This document shows positions 16,984-25,726 of a stretch of 64,000 nt of DNA, piece by piece. The stretch covers positions 2,504,501 through 2,568,500 of the forward strand of contig NZ_JBFOHP010000002.1 of assembly GCF_040907265.1 (NCBI RefSeq), written 5' to 3'. The notes beneath the pieces are model-generated. The model had not been told where the DNA came from and did no database searches. It saw only the letters and a program-made list of their open reading frames with translations. The DNA is from Streptomyces sclerotialus (GTDB lineage: Bacteria > Actinomycetota > Actinomycetes > Streptomycetales > Streptomycetaceae). How positions within the stretch are numbered: position 1 is the stretch's first letter; each line of letters begins with the position of its first letter. The position numbers and the translations under genes are program-made.

Positions 16984-19900
16984 TCAGACTCCGGCGGGTT
17001 CCGGCGTGCGGTCCTCGTCGGTGGCCTTCGGGCCGTCGGCCCGCTTCGCGGCCTTCTTGGCCGCCCGGCGTTCCCGCCGCAGCTCGATGATCGCGTAGAG
17101 CGTCGGGACGAGCAGCAGGGTCAGCAGGGTGGAGGTGATCAGGCCGCCGATCACGACCACGGCCAGCGGCTGGGAGATGAAGCCGCCGTCACCGGTGACC
17201 GAGAGGGCCATCGGCAGCAGGGCCATGATCGTGGCCAGGGCCGTCATCAGGATGGGCCGCAGCCGGTGGCGGCCGCCCTCGACGACCGCCTCGACGACGC
17301 CGTACCCCTGGGCCCGGTACTGGTTGATCAGGTCGATCAGCACGATCGCGTTGGTGACGACGATGCCGATGAGCATCAGCATGCCGATCATCGCGGGGAC
17401 GCCCATCGGGGTACCGGTCGCGACCAGCAGGCCGATCGCGCCGGTCGCCGCGAACGGGATCGACACCAGCAGGATCAGCGGCTGGATCAGCGACCGGAAG
17501 GTCGCGACCAGCAGCATGAAGACGATCGCGATGGCCGCCAGCATGGCCAGGCCGAGCGAGCTGAACGCCTCGTCCTGGTCGGCCGAGACGCCGCCGATCT
17601 CGGCGGTCGCGCCCTTGGGCAGGTCCAGGTCGTTCAGCGCGGACTGCAGCTGCGTGGTGACCGCGCCGGTGTTGTCGCCGGTCGGCTTGGCCGTGATGGT
17701 CGCGGACCGGGCGCCGTCGATGCGGGTCATCTGCACCGGGCCGGCCACCGTCTTCACCTCGGCGATGTCGCCGAGCTTCACCATGCCCGCGGGGCCGGGC
17801 AGCGTCAGCTTCTTCAGCTGGGCCTCGGTGGTGGCCGGGTGCGCCGACTTCACCACGACGTCCCGCTCGGCGTCGTCCAGCAGCGCGGTACCGCTGGTGG
17901 TGCCGCGTACCGCCTGGGCGACGGCCTGGCCGAGGGTGGCCTGGGAGTAACCGGCGGCCGCGGCCTTCTCGTTCGCGGTGACGGAGATCCGCGGCACGCT
18001 CTGGGCCAGGTCGCTGGTGACGTCGGTGACGTCGTCCAGGCCCGCGACCTTCTTCCGTACCTGCTCGGCGGCGTCCTTCAGCACGTCCGCGTCGGCGGCC
18101 TTCACGACCACGCTCAGGTCCTGGTTGCCGAAGGCCTGGCCCGCGGAGACGGTGGTGTCGCCGATGGCGGGGCCGAGCTTCTCCAGGCCGTCCCGGATGT
18201 CCGCGACGACCCGGTCGGAGTCGTCCGCGTTCGCCAGCTTGACCTGGTACGACGCCTGGTTCGCCGACGAGCCGCCGCCGAAGGCCGCCATCATGCCCGA
18301 CGAGCCGACGGTGACCTGGTAGTCCTGCACGCCGTCGGTGTCGGCGAGCACCTTCTCCACCCGCTTCGCCTGCTTGTCGGCGGCGGCGAGGCTGGTGCCG
18401 GGCGCCAGCTCCTGCTGGACGGACAGGGTGTCCTGGTCGCCCTGGTCGAAGAAGTTGGTCTTGAGCAGCGGGCCCATGCCGAAGGTGCCGATGAGGATGA
18501 CGACGGCGATGACCAGGCTGGTGGCCCGGCGCCGGGTCGCGAAGCGCAGCACCGGTACGTACAGCCGCTGCAGCGCGCTGCGGCTCTCCTTCTCCTCGGC
18601 CTCCTTGCGCAGCGCTTCCGGGTCGCCGCCCTCGGCGGCCTTCGGGGCGCGCAGGAACCAGTACGAGAGGACCGGGACGACGGTGAGGGAGACCAGCAGC
18701 GAGGCCAGCAGGGCCACGGTGACGGTGATCGAGAAGTCGCCGAAGAGGGCGCCCACCATGCCGCCGACCACGCCGATCGGCAGGAAGACCGCGACGGTGG
18801 TGAGGGTGGAGGAGGTGATCGCGCCGGACACCTCGCGGACGCCCGTGAGGATCGCGTGCTTGCGCTCCTCGCCGTAGCCCAAATGCCGTTTGATGTTCTC
18901 CAGGACGACGATGGAGTCGTCCACGACGCGGCCGATGGCGATGGTCAGCGCGCCCAGGGTCAGCATGTTCAGCGACAGGTCGCGGGTCCACAGCACGATC
19001 AGCGTGATGACGACGGACAGCGGGATGGACACCGCGGTCACCAGCGTCGAGCGCAGGCTCAGCAGGAAGACCAGGATCACGATCACGGCCATGACCAGGC
19101 CGAGCAGGCCCTCGGTGGTGAGGGACTCGATGGACTTGGAGACCTGCGGGCCCTGGTCGGAGACGACCGTGACGTCCGCGTCCTTGCCGAGGTCGGCGCG
19201 GATCTGCGGGAGCTTGTCCTTGACCGCGTCGGAGATGGCGACGGCGCTGCCGTCCTGGTCCATGGTGATCTGGACCGAGAGGCTGGGCTTGCCGTTGGTG
19301 CGGGTGAGCGAGGTCGGGGCGGCCGACTCCTGCTGCACGGTGGCGATGTCGCCGACCCGTACCGGCGCGCCGGCCCCGGCCTTGCCCGCCGCGGCACCGG
19401 CCGCCGCCGGCGAGACGGTGAGGTCCTTGATCTGCTGGAGCGAGGTCCAGCCGCTGCCGACCTGGACGGTGCGGCTCCTGCCGTCCTCGGAGAAGGAACC
19501 GGCCGGTACGGAGGCGCCGCCCGCCTCCAGGGCCTGGCCGAGCGCCGCCGGGGTGAGCCCTGCCTTGGCGAGCTTCGCGTCGTCCGGGGTGACGGCGACG
19601 ACCTGGTCGCGTACGCCGCTGACGCTGACCTGGCCGACGCCGTCGATGTCCTTCAGGGCCGGGACGACGCTGCGGTCCAGGCGGTCGGCGAGGGCCTGCT
19701 GGTCCTGCTCGCCTCCGGCGACGGCCAGCACCACGGTCGGCAGGTCGTCGGTGCCGCCGGACACGACCTGCGGGTCGACGTCCTCGGGCAGCTTGGCGCG
19801 GGCCCGGTTGACGGCCTGCTGGACATCGGCGACCAGCTGCTGGGAGTCGTTGCCGTAGTCGAACTCGGCCATGACCACGGCCGAGCCCTCACTGGCGGTG

Positions 19901-20148
19901 GAGGTCACGCCGGTGATGCCGTCGACCGCCTGGATGCCGTCCTCCAGCGGCTCGACGACCTGCTTCTCGACGACGTCGGGCGAGGCGCCCTGGTACGGCG
20001 CCACGACGGACACCATGGGCATATCGATGGACGGCAGCAACTGCTGCTTCAGCTGTGGGATCGCGATGGCCCCGAAGACGATCGCGACGATCGACATCAG
20101 TGCTATCAGGCCCCGTTGTGCGAGGCTGAGTCGGGACAGCCTGAACAT
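16984..20148 (-). CDS. RND-superfamily (AcrB-type) efflux transporter
   Basis: 1,054-aa inner-membrane pump. It has the twelve-helix plan with two large extracytoplasmic loops: a first helix near residues 10-30, PSIDMPMVSV like the HAE1 family, and GRVVDDSIVVLENIKRHL, the family motif with the paired acidic residues. A second helix block lies near the C-terminus (GTPMGVPAMIGMLMLIGIVV). The C-terminal tail is charged. ATG 20148 is chosen because the protein then starts at MFRLSRLSL, the usual start of these pumps. No adaptor or outer channel is nearby, as expected in a Gram-positive. The two-component pair upstream may control it. Substrate unknown. Confidence 0.9.
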   Translation of the reverse strand: MFRLSRLSLAQRGLIALMSIVAIVFGAIAIPQLKQQLLPSIDMPMVSVVAPYQGASPDVVEKQVVEPLEDGIQAVDGITGVTSTASEGSAVVMAEFDYGNDSQQLVADVQQAVNRARAKLPEDVDPQVVSGGTDDLPTVVLAVAGGEQDQQALADRLDRSVVPALKDIDGVGQVSVSGVRDQVVAVTPDDAKLAKAGLTPAALGQALEAGGASVPAGSFSEDGRSRTVQVGSGWTSLQQIKDLTVSPAAAGAAAGKAGAGAPVRVGDIATVQQESAAPTSLTRTNGKPSLSVQITMDQDGSAVAISDAVKDKLPQIRADLGKDADVTVVSDQGPQVSKSIESLTTEGLLGLVMAVIVILVFLLSLRSTLVTAVSIPLSVVITLIVLWTRDLSLNMLTLGALTIAIGRVVDDSIVVLENIKRHLGYGEERKHAILTGVREVSGAITSSTLTTVAVFLPIGVVGGMVGALFGDFSITVTVALLASLLVSLTVVPVLSYWFLRAPKAAEGGDPEALRKEAEEKESRSALQRLYVPVLRFATRRRATSLVIAVVILIGTFGMGPLLKTNFFDQGDQDTLSVQQELAPGTSLAAADKQAKRVEKVLADTDGVQDYQVTVGSSGMMAAFGGGSSANQASYQVKLANADDSDRVVADIRDGLEKLGPAIGDTTVSAGQAFGNQDLSVVVKAADADVLKDAAEQVRKKVAGLDDVTDVTSDLAQSVPRISVTANEKAAAAGYSQATLGQAVAQAVRGTTSGTALLDDAERDVVVKSAHPATTEAQLKKLTLPGPAGMVKLGDIAEVKTVAGPVQMTRIDGARSATITAKPTGDNTGAVTTQLQSALNDLDLPKGATAEIGGVSADQDEAFSSLGLAMLAAIAIVFMLLVATFRSLIQPLILLVSIPFAATGAIGLLVATGTPMGVPAMIGMLMLIGIVVTNAIVLIDLINQYRAQGYGVVEAVVEGGRHRLRPILMTALATIMALLPMALSVTGDGGFISQPLAVVVIGGLITSTLLTLLLVPTLYAIIELRRERRAAKKAAKRADGPKATDEDRTPEPAGV

Positions 20149-20307
20149 GGGTGGGGTCTCTCTCTTTTGTTCTGAACGCTTCCGGCACCGGCCCATGGCG
20201 GGCCCGTTTACACGATCCGGCACGGGAAGCGCTGTTTCCCTAGCACCCAGGTCCATTTCCACGGCCGGGGCGTACCGCGTCCGCAGTACGCCCCGCTCCA
20301 CCCGCTG

Positions 20308-20985
20308 CTACACCCGCGGGCGGACGAGTCCGCTTTCGTACGCTATGACCACAAGTTGGGCCCGGTCGCGGGCGCCCAGCTTGGCCATCGCACGGTTCAC
20401 GTGCGTCTTGACCGTGAGCGGGCTGACGGTGAGCCGCTCGGCGATCTCGTCGTTGGACAGGCCGCCCGCGACCAGCACCAGCACCTCGCGCTCCCGCCCG
20501 GTCAGCGACGCCAGCCGCTCGGCCTCCGGGCCCGCAGCGCCGTCCTCCCCGCTCCCCTGGGCCAGGAACTTCGCGATCAGCCCCTTCGTGGCCACCGGCG
20601 ACAGCAGCGCCTCCCCGGCCGCCGCGACCCTGATGGCGCTGAGCAGCTCGTCGGGCTCGGCGCCCTTGCCGAGGAAGCCGCTCGCGCCGGCCCGCAGCGC
20701 CTGCACCACGTAGTCGTCGACCTCGAAGGTCGTCAGGATCACCACGCGTACGCCGGACAGCTCCGGGTCCTCGCTGATCATGCGGGTGGCGGCGAGACCG
20801 TCCACGCCGGGCATCCGGATGTCCATCAGGACCACGTCGGGCGCCGCCGACCGGGTCAGCTCGTACGCCTCGGCGCCGTCCGACGCCTCGGCCACCACCT
20901 GCATGCCCGGCTCGGAGTCCACCAGCACCTTGAACGCGCTGCGCAGCAGCGCCTGGTCGTCGGCGAGCAGCACCTTGATCGTCAT
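20308..20985 (-). CDS. NarL/LuxR-type response regulator
   Basis: 225-aa two-domain regulator. The receiver (1 to about 125) has Asp9/Asp10, the phosphoacceptor Asp55 (VVLMDIRMPG) and Lys107. The C-terminal LuxR helix-turn-helix spans about 160-220 (LTGREREVLVLVAGGLSNDE, then SPLTVKTHVNRAMAKL). The ATG overlaps the stop of the kinase gene by 4 bp, so the pair is co-translated. It ends 160 bp before the RND pump start and could activate it. Confidence 0.95.
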   Translation of the reverse strand: MTIKVLLADDQALLRSAFKVLVDSEPGMQVVAEASDGAEAYELTRSAAPDVVLMDIRMPGVDGLAATRMISEDPELSGVRVVILTTFEVDDYVVQALRAGASGFLGKGAEPDELLSAIRVAAAGEALLSPVATKGLIAKFLAQGSGEDGAAGPEAERLASLTGREREVLVLVAGGLSNDEIAERLTVSPLTVKTHVNRAMAKLGARDRAQLVVIAYESGLVRPRV

Positions 20986-22271
20986 GTCGTCTCCCCCGTG
21001 CGCGCGGTCTGCAACGGCAGCCGTACCCGTACCTTGAATCCACCGGCCGGGCGGGGCCCGGTCTCCACCGTGCCGCGGAGCGCGGCGACCCGCTCGCGCA
21101 TCCCGATCAGGCCGTGCCCGCCGCCTTCCGCCGGCCCCTCCGGCCCGTCCTGGCCACCCGGGCGCGGGCGCGGCCGCGCGGGCCGGCCGCCGCCGTCGTC
21201 CAGCACCGTCAGCGTCAGCGCGTCGGCCGACCGGACGATCCGCACCGTGGCGCGGGCGTCCTCGCCCGCGTGCTTGCGCACGTTGGTCAGCGCCTCCTGG
21301 ACGATGCGGTACGCCGTCAGATCGACGGACGCCGGCAGGCCCTCGGGGCTGCCGGGCGGCAGCTCCAGCTCGACGGGGAGCCCGGCCCGTACGAACCCGT
21401 CGATCAGCTGGTCCAGGACGCCGAGCCCCGGTGCCGGTTCGGTGGGGGCCTGCGGGTCGTCGGACTGGCGCAGCAGGCCGACCGTGGCGCGCAGTTCCTC
21501 CAGCGCCGAGCGGGATGCCTCACGGACGTGGGCGAGGGCCTGTTTGGCCTGGTCGGGGCGGCTGTCCATGACGTGCGACGCGACGCCGGCCTGCACGTTG
21601 ACCAGTGCGATGTGATGGGCGACGACGTCGTGCAGTTCGCGGGCGATGCGCAGGCGTTCCTCGGCGACCCGGCGGCCCGCCTCCTCCTCGCGGGTGCGTT
21701 CGGCCCGCTCGGCCCGCTCCCTGATCGCGTCGACGAAGGCCCGGCGGCTGCGGACGGCGTCCCCGGCCGCGGCCGCCATGCCCGTCCAGGCGAAGATCGC
21801 CAGGTTCTCCTGCGCGTACCAGGGACGAGTGCTGGTGAGCATCGCGGCGGCGGTGAGCACCAGCACGGTGAGCGCGCCGGTCCGCCAGGTGGTGGGGCGG
21901 TCGGTGCGGGCTGCGACGGTGAAGACCGCGATGACCGAGGCGGCGGCGACCGGCCCGCGCGGATCTCTGGTGGCGGTCACCAGCTCGGCCAGCGTCATGG
22001 CGCAGGTGAAGGCGAGGACGCTGCGCGGGTAGCGGCGGCGCAGCACCAGGGCGGCGCAGGCCAGCGCCGCGAGGAGGACCGTGGTGGCCGCCAGTGGCCG
22101 TTCGCCGAAGCGGGGTCCGTACCGGCCGTGCGGACCGGCCGCCGCGCCGACCAGGATCGCCGCGAAGACGGCCGCCGCCAGGACCGTGTCGAGCGCGACG
22201 GGATGCGCGCGGAGCCGGGCGAGCAGCGCGGGCCCTGGCCGCGGGCCCTGTCCGGGGGCGAGGGGAGTCAC
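20982..22271 (-). CDS. Two-component sensor histidine kinase
   Basis: 429-aa membrane kinase. About five or six hydrophobic segments fill residues 25-170; the HisKA_3 box has the phosphorylated His214 in RIARELHDVVAHHIALV; the C-terminus is an ATP-binding domain with DGGG. A long charged coil (about 175-205) links the two. GTG 22271 is the only plausible start but has a weak ribosome site. Partner of the NarL-type regulator downstream. Signal unknown. Confidence 0.93.
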   Translation of the reverse strand: MTPLAPGQGPRPGPALLARLRAHPVALDTVLAAAVFAAILVGAAAGPHGRYGPRFGERPLAATTVLLAALACAALVLRRRYPRSVLAFTCAMTLAELVTATRDPRGPVAAASVIAVFTVAARTDRPTTWRTGALTVLVLTAAAMLTSTRPWYAQENLAIFAWTGMAAAAGDAVRSRRAFVDAIRERAERAERTREEEAGRRVAEERLRIARELHDVVAHHIALVNVQAGVASHVMDSRPDQAKQALAHVREASRSALEELRATVGLLRQSDDPQAPTEPAPGLGVLDQLIDGFVRAGLPVELELPPGSPEGLPASVDLTAYRIVQEALTNVRKHAGEDARATVRIVRSADALTLTVLDDGGGRPARPRPRPGGQDGPEGPAEGGGHGLIGMRERVAALRGTVETGPRPAGGFKVRVRLPLQTARTGETT

Positions 22272-22284
22272 GGGAAGAAACGGT

Positions 22285-22352
22285 AGCGCCCCGGCCGCCG
22301 GGCGCCGCCCGCCGAGGGAATCGGCGGGCGGCGGCCCGGTGGCCGGGGCGCT
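22285..22352 (-). terminator. Long hairpin between pspAA and kinase gene
   Basis: About 31 bp of near-perfect stem (left arm 22285-22315, right arm 22321-22352) with one bulge and one mismatch and a 5-nt loop. It begins only 14 bp before the kinase start on the minus strand, so it could be a terminator for pspA-pspAA or an attenuator for the kinase. Confidence 0.7.
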
Positions 22353-22468
22353 GCCTTGCTGGATGAAGCCGGGCGGTCGCCGGTCCCGTACGGGCGGGGC
22401 GGGAACGCCGGTGTGCCGGGCGGCCGCGGTCCCGTACGGCGGGGCCGGATCGCCGGTGGCCGGGCGGG

Positions 22469-22747
22469 TCAGCCCGGGATGAGGCCGTCGTCGCTGAGCA
22501 TCTCGCGAACCTCGTCGAGGGTGGCGTCGGGGCCGGGCAGGATCAGCTCCGAAGGCTCCAGGGAGTCGTCGGGCAGCGGATCGCCCAGCCGGCGCACCGC
22601 GTCGAGCAGCGCGCCCAGGGTCCGCCGGAAGCCGTCCGTGTCACCGTTCTCCATCTCGGCGAGCAGCTCGTCGTCCAGCTTGTTGAGCTCGATGAAGTGG
22701 CTGTCCGCCACCCTTACCTGCCCCTCGCCCATGATCCGTACGATCAC
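22469..22747 (-). CDS. pspAA: PspA-associated protein PspAA
   Basis: 92-aa acidic protein beginning MIVRIMGEGQVRV, the hallmark of PspAA-type partners of PspA in actinobacteria. No membrane segment. It follows pspA by 56 bp on the same strand, which supports a joint role in the envelope-stress response. A near-perfect long hairpin follows it. Confidence 0.85.
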   Translation of the reverse strand: MIVRIMGEGQVRVADSHFIELNKLDDELLAEMENGDTDGFRRTLGALLDAVRRLGDPLPDDSLEPSELILPGPDATLDEVREMLSDDGLIPG

Positions 22748-22803
22748 GACGGTCTCCTCTGGTCCGGTCCGGCGATCCCGACGAGGCTATCCGCGTCCGC
22801 CGG

Positions 22804-23604
22804 TCACTGCTTGTCGAAACGCGGCTGGTCCTGCTGCGGTGCCTGCTGGGCCTGGCCGCCCTGGCCGCCCTCGATGGCCTGCTGGCCGCCGGAGGTGCCC
22901 CCGGCCAGCTCGGCCTTCATGCGCTGCAGCTCCAGCTCGACGTCGCCGCCGCCGGAGATGCGGTCCAGCTCGGCGGTGATGTCGTCCTTGGCCATGCCGG
23001 TCGGGTCGTCCAGCGCGCCGGACGCCAGCAGCTCGTCGATGGCCCCGGCCCTGGCCTGCATCTGCGCGGTCCGGTCCTCGGCACGCTGTACGGCCAGGCC
23101 GACGTCGCCCATCTCCTCGGAGATGCCGGAGACGGCCTCGCCGATACGGGTCTGCGCCTGCGCCGCGGTGTAGGTGGCCTTGATGGTCTCCTTCTTCGTA
23201 CGGAAGGCGTCCACCTTCGCCTGGAGGCGCTGCGCGGCGAGGGTGAGCTTCTCCTCCTCGCCCTGCAGCGTCTGGTGCTGCGTCTCCAGGTCGGTCACCT
23301 GCTGCTGCAGGGACTGCCGGCGGGAGAGGGCCTCGCGGGCCAGGTCCTCACGGCCGAGCGCGAGCGCCTTGCGGCCCTGGTCCTCCAGCTTGGCGGACTG
23401 GCCCTGGAGCTGGTTGAGCTGGAGTTCCAGGCGCTTGCGTGAGGTCGCGACGTCGGCGACCCCGCGCCGCACCTTCTGGAGCAGCTCCAGCTGCTTCTGG
23501 TAGGAGTAGTCGAGGGTCTCGCGCGGGTCTTCGGCCCGGTCCAGGGCCTTGTTGGCCTTCGCGCGGAAGATCATCCCCATCCGCTTCATGACACCATCGC
23601 TCAT
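22804..23604 (-). CDS. pspA: Phage-shock protein A (PspA/IM30)
   Basis: 266-aa coiled-coil protein that binds damaged membranes. The N-terminal amphipathic part (MKRMGMIFRAKANKALDRAE) is followed by long heptad helices (KQLELLQKVRRGV and LELQLNQLQGQSAKL) and a Gln/Gly-rich tail rich in GGQ. ATG 23604 gives five extra residues before the common MKRMGM start; either may be used. Upstream gene of pspA-pspAA. Confidence 0.95.
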   Translation of the reverse strand: MSDGVMKRMGMIFRAKANKALDRAEDPRETLDYSYQKQLELLQKVRRGVADVATSRKRLELQLNQLQGQSAKLEDQGRKALALGREDLAREALSRRQSLQQQVTDLETQHQTLQGEEEKLTLAAQRLQAKVDAFRTKKETIKATYTAAQAQTRIGEAVSGISEEMGDVGLAVQRAEDRTAQMQARAGAIDELLASGALDDPTGMAKDDITAELDRISGGGDVELELQRMKAELAGGTSGGQQAIEGGQGGQAQQAPQQDQPRFDKQ

Positions 23605-23856
23605 GGGCCTCGCGCGCCCCCTTCTGACCGAGTTTCTTCGGGCTTCGGCTCCAGCACATCTACAGACCCCACAGTACGGGCCCCGGTTCCATTACCGCAC
23701 TGGTTGGACCCGGATGTGCTCCTCCTGCAGGACGATCAGGCAGCTCCTTTTCTCAAGCGCAGGGAGTAGAGGGGGTACGGGTACCCACGCGGCCGTTGCC
23801 GGATCGTTCCCCTCGGACACTGGCCCACGGAGAGCGACCGCGTACCCTTGGGTTCT

Positions 23857-24456
23857 GTGTTCCGAAGCCGTTCGAAGGATGAGCAGGCCGCGACCTCCAA
23901 GGTGACCGCGGACCAGCCCCAGCAGCCCCGCGACCCGCAGGCCCCCAAGGGCCGCCCGACGCCGAAGCGCAGTCAGGCGCAGTCCCAGCGCCGTGCCCGC
24001 GCGCACTCGGCGCCGGCCAACCGCAAGGAGGCCGTCAAGGCCCAGCGGGAGGCCCGCCGCGCCGACATGGCCAGGCAGCGTGAGGCGCTGGCCAACGGTG
24101 ACGAGCGGTACCTCCCCGTCCGGGACAAGGGCCCGGTCCGCCGATTCGCGCGCGACTACGTCGACTCGCGCTGGTGCGTCGCGGAGTTCTTCCTGCCGGT
24201 GGCAGTGATCATCCTGGTGCTCACCATGATCCGGGTGCCGCAGATCCAGAGCATCGCGCTCATCCTGTGGCTGGTCGTCATCCTGCTGATCGTGCTGGAC
24301 TCGATCACCGTCTGGGTCGGCCTGACCAAGCGCCTCAAGGAGCGCTTCCCGAACGAGAACCTCAAGGGCGTCAAGCCCTACGCCCTGATGCGCACACTCC
24401 AGATGCGCCGCCTGCGGCTGCCCAAGCCGCAGGTCAAGCGGGGAGAACGACCCTGA
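23857..24456 (+). CDS. DUF3043 membrane protein
   Basis: 199-aa protein of the actinobacterial DUF3043 family. A basic N-terminus (RSRSKDEQAATSKVTADQP) rich in Gln and Arg is followed by a charged middle, then two transmembrane segments near residues 115-131 and 136-152. The start is GTG 23857, where the sequence VFRSRSKDEQ matches relatives; no ribosome site is visible and it may be leaderless. It is divergent from pspA and overlaps the methyltransferase gene by 4 bp. Confidence 0.85.
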   Translation: MFRSRSKDEQAATSKVTADQPQQPRDPQAPKGRPTPKRSQAQSQRRARAHSAPANRKEAVKAQREARRADMARQREALANGDERYLPVRDKGPVRRFARDYVDSRWCVAEFFLPVAVIILVLTMIRVPQIQSIALILWLVVILLIVLDSITVWVGLTKRLKERFPNENLKGVKPYALMRTLQMRRLRLPKPQVKRGERP

Positions 24457-25250
24457 GCACCGGTTCCTCCGGCTTTGCCGGAGGGGCCGAGCCCTGGCTG
24501 GAGGAGCTGGGGGGCATCCGGAACACCGTCCGGCAGGAGCTGGTGGCCCGGCAGCTGGAGGAGCAGATCTCCGCGCGGTTCCCGGTGGGCCAGCGGCTGC
24601 GCGTCCTGGACGTCGGCCTCGGCCAGGGCACCCAGGCGCTGCGCCTGGCCCGCGCCGGGCACAAGGTCACAGGCCTGGAGTCGGACCCCACGATGCTGGC
24701 CGCCGCCCGCACCACGCTGGCCGGTGAGCCGGCCGGCATCCAGGAGCGGGTCCGGCTGATCGAGGGCGACGGCCGGGACACCGGCGTGCACTTCCCCGCC
24801 GGCACCTTCGACGTGGTGCTCTGCCATGGCGTCCTGATGTACGTCGACGACCCCGACCCGATGCTCGCCGGGCTGGCCCGGGTACTGGCGCCCGGCGGCC
24901 TGCTGTCCGTCCTGGTGCGCAACGCCGACGCGCTGGCGCTGCGCCCCGGGCTGTCCGGCGACTGGGACACCGCGCTGTCGGCCTTCGACTCGCCGCGCTA
25001 CAAGAACCGGCTCGGCCTGAGCGTGCGCGCCGACCGGCTGTCGGCGCTCACCACCACCCTCGCCGGGATCGGGGCGCCGCTGCACACCTGGTACGGCGTA
25101 CGGCTCTTCACCGACCTCGCGGCCGACGACGCCGTGCCGCCGCCCGCCGAGGAGCTGACCCGGCTGCTGGCGGCCGAGGAACGCGCCGGGCGCACCGACC
25201 CGTACCGCGCGGTGGCGGCCCTGCTGCACGTCTGCGGCGTACGGGGCTGA
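24453..25250 (+). CDS. Class I SAM-dependent methyltransferase
   Basis: 265-aa protein with a SAM-binding block RVLDVGLGQGTQALRLARAG near residue 50, an acidic turn (GLESDP), and LCHGVLMYVDDP further on, a standard Rossmann methyltransferase. Substrate unknown. No ATG, GTG or TTG lies in frame near the start: a CTG at 24453 has GGGGAG 7 nt upstream and overlaps the DUF3043 stop as CTGA, so it is the likely start. It is coupled to the DUF3043 gene. A strong hairpin follows at 25266. Confidence 0.8.
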   Translation: MSTGSSGFAGGAEPWLEELGGIRNTVRQELVARQLEEQISARFPVGQRLRVLDVGLGQGTQALRLARAGHKVTGLESDPTMLAAARTTLAGEPAGIQERVRLIEGDGRDTGVHFPAGTFDVVLCHGVLMYVDDPDPMLAGLARVLAPGGLLSVLVRNADALALRPGLSGDWDTALSAFDSPRYKNRLGLSVRADRLSALTTTLAGIGAPLHTWYGVRLFTDLAADDAVPPPAEELTRLLAAEERAGRTDPYRAVAALLHVCGVRG

Positions 25251-25265
25251 TCCCGCGGACGTGAA

Positions 25266-25295
25266 GGGGCGGCGGGCCACCGGGCCCGCCGCCCC
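25266..25295. terminator. Terminator hairpin
   Basis: 13-bp perfect stem (25266-25278 with 25283-25295), 4-nt loop, between the convergent methyltransferase and small DUF-like genes. Confidence 0.8.
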
Positions 25296-25315
25296 TCACT
25301 CGTGCCGTGAGCCGC

Positions 25316-25543
25316 TCAGCCCTCCGCCGCCTCGCCGCTCTCCTCGGCGTGCAGGCTCATCGGGCCGTAGACCTTCGCGCCGTCCTCGAACAGGGTCACC
25401 TGGTCCACGCCGCAGTCCAGGAGCGACTTCCACTCCTCGCCGATCCAGGACTCCGCATCCCCCTGCGTGGAGAAGTCCTCCGGCTCCGTTCCCGCAGTGG
25501 CCTCCGTACCGTCGGCCTTCTCGAACCGCCACGTCCACGCCAT
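25316..25543 (-). CDS. Small conserved Streptomyces protein, 75 aa
   Basis: Starts MAWTWRFEKADGTE, with several acidic and aromatic residues (ESWIGEEWKSLLD). No membrane segment and no known motif. ATG 25543 is preceded by AGGAGG at 5 nt, an excellent site that decides the start; a longer frame to 25603 lacks one. It is known to me only as a streptomycete protein of unknown role. Convergent with the methyltransferase. Confidence 0.8.
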   Translation of the reverse strand: MAWTWRFEKADGTEATAGTEPEDFSTQGDAESWIGEEWKSLLDCGVDQVTLFEDGAKVYGPMSLHAEESGEAAEG

Positions 25544-25726
25544 GTCCGCCTCCTGGTCCCACCGGGTACGTGTTCGCTCGTGCTGGTGCCGTGCAGTGGT
25601 CATGCCCTGTTCTGCCGCTCAGGTGTCATGTCCCGTGGTGCGCGTACTGATCAATCAGCAGCCTAACGGCCGTGTCGAGAGGTCCCCCCGCGCGCCCGCG
25701 AGCCGGGGTCAGGAGAAAATCGGCGC

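Noticed and set aside
16954..20175. A 1,073-codon open frame antisense to the RND transporter gene
   Set aside because: High-GC DNA leaves long open antisense frames; the composition is Asp/Arg/Gly/Val-rich and repetitive with no family signal, while the minus strand encodes a clear RND pump.
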